From positions 1 through 15,013 of the forward strand of contig CACWNZ010000038.1 of NCBI GenBank assembly GCA_902762335.1: DNA of 15,013 nt, given 5' to 3'. Below, in pieces: positions 14,033 through 15,013 of this stretch (positions are counted from its first letter, which is position 1; the number at the start of each line of letters is the position of its first letter). A program made the position numbers and the translations under genes. The notes under the pieces are model-generated. The model saw only the letters and a program-made list of their open reading frames with translations. It had not been told where the DNA came from and did no database searches. The stretch is from an uncultured Ruminococcus sp. Its GTDB lineage: Bacteria > Bacillota > Clostridia > Oscillospirales > Acutalibacteraceae.

Positions 14033-15013
14033 TCAGGTCCTGTAATCGCCGTTTATCTTTACGTATTCGTAGGTAAGGTCGCAGCCGAACGCCTCTGCGC
14101 TGCCCTCGCCGTCATTCAGCTCAACGATTATATCTATCTCGTCCTCGGTGAGTATGGTCTTTGCCAGCTCCTCAGAGAAATCTATGCCCGCGCCGTTCTT
14201 ACAGACGTCAATGCTGCCTGCCTTAGAGGCAAAGGAAACGTCTACTTTATCAACGTCTACGTCACAGCCCGAATAGCCTATCGCACAGAGAACGCGTCCC
14301 CAGTTCGCATCGGCGCCGAACATCGCTGCCTTGAGCAGACTTGAGCATATAACGGACTTTGCAACGCCCTTGGCGTCCTTTTCGGTCTTAGCGCCGCTGA
14401 CCTTGCAGGTGAGAAGCTTTGTCGCGCCCTCGCCGTCCTTTGCCATGAGCCTTGCAAGCTCTCTGCATACCGCAGTGAGAGCCTCAAGGAAAGCAGTGTA
14501 GTCCTCGCCCTCGGAGGTTATCTCGTCATTGCCCGCAAGACCCGAAGCCATTACGGACAGGGTATCGTTGGTAGAGGTGTCGCCGTCTATGCTTATCATA
14601 TTGAAGGTGAGATCCGCCGCTGTCTTTACCGCCTTTTGGAGCATCTGCGCCGATACCGCCGCGTCTGTCGTAACGAAGCAGAGCATGGTCGCCATATTCG
14701 GGTGTATCATGCCGCTGCCCTTTGAGATGCCGCCCACTCTTACGGTCCTGCCGCCTACCGTCGTTTCAACGGCGACCTCCTTCGGCACGGTGTCGGTGGT
14801 CATGATAGCCTCGGCGGCGTTTGACGAGCCGTCCTTTGAAAGCTCGCTGACGAGCTGAGCCATGCCCTCCGCTATGGGCTCTATGGGAAGTATCTGTCCG
14901 ATAACGCCCGTTGAGCCTACTATTATATCGTCTGCGCTGATGCCGAGCTTCTCTGCGGTGAGACTGCACATGAGCTGAGCCTTTTCCATTCCGTCGGCGT
15001 TGCAGGTGTTTGC
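14033..15013 (-). CDS. argJ: Glutamate N-acetyltransferase/ornithine acetyltransferase, N-terminus outside window
   Basis: The frame is open to the window edge, beginning ANTCNADGMEKAQ, so roughly the first 80 residues of a usual ~400 are missing. ArgJ recycles the acetyl group from N-acetylornithine to glutamate. The self-cleavage site is visible as HPNMATML: the Ala-Thr bond is cut, and the Thr codon is at 14687-14689. Also present are GSTGVIG, SKGSGMIHP, ISIDGDTSTNDT, GADANWGR and a normal C-terminus. Whether it can use acetyl-CoA as well cannot be judged. It is the upstream gene seen in this operon; argC would normally lie just beyond the edge. Confidence 0.97.
   Translation of the reverse strand, partial: ANTCNADGMEKAQLMCSLTAEKLGISADDIIVGSTGVIGQILPIEPIAEGMAQLVSELSKDGSSNAAEAIMTTDTVPKEVAVETTVGGRTVRVGGISKGSGMIHPNMATMLCFVTTDAAVSAQMLQKAVKTAADLTFNMISIDGDTSTNDTLSVMASGLAGNDEITSEGEDYTAFLEALTAVCRELARLMAKDGEGATKLLTCKVSGAKTEKDAKGVAKSVICSSLLKAAMFGADANWGRVLCAIGYSGCDVDVDKVDVSFASKAGSIDVCKNGAGIDFSEELAKTILTEDEIDIIVELNDGEGSAEAFGCDLTYEYVKINGDYRT

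Overview
The window looks like the chromosome of a spore-forming, gut-type Clostridium relative. My best guess is the Ruminococcaceae/Oscillospiraceae, but no 16S or other decisive marker is present. The reasons are a spoVAD gene, a tRNA block and ECF sigma/anti-sigma pair of Firmicutes type, and an acetyl-cycle arginine operon.

Left end (1-510): a tRNA operon, with the 3' end of tRNA-Gly, then tRNA-Arg(TCT), tRNA-His(GTG), tRNA-Gln(TTG) and tRNA-Lys(TTT). It is followed by a GC-rich hairpin and a heptad-built inverted repeat. Next, on the minus strand, is a radC-family gene with a near-consensus promoter. An unexplained 70-codon open frame continues in phase beyond its TGA stop.

Decay zone (about 1600-4530, plus strand): a two-component system and a run of exported proteins reduced by deletions and small lesions. 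The histidine kinase has a frameshift and an in-frame TGA, although its catalytic core is intact. The response regulator is cut after its phospho-acceptor Asp and fused in frame to the tail of an unrelated protein. A lipoprotein is fused to a fragment of a small 'YTVTIPA' secreted protein. A second secreted protein stops after 50 residues, beside a terminator-like hairpin and the C-terminal piece of an IS630-type transposase.

Middle (4533-7770): an apparently solitary spoVAD on the minus strand is divergent from an ECF sigma factor. The sigma gene overlaps a large one-pass membrane anti-sigma protein. Two convergent terminators with identical 6-base loops close this block.

Right part (7781-15013, all minus strand): transcription order is argJ (cut by the window edge), argB, a HAD-family hydrolase, argD and argF, tightly spaced and ending in a terminator. 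This gives the cyclic acetyl-ornithine route and then citrulline synthesis. Beyond the terminator, a separate promoter drives a two-gene cassette: an EctB-type (diaminobutyrate) aminotransferase and a 'sugar-transfer/alpha-L-glutamate ligase-like' ATP-grasp protein. The aminotransferase carries a small frame-breaking deletion. The cassette has no ectoine-pathway partners here and is the best candidate for an uncharacterised pathway.
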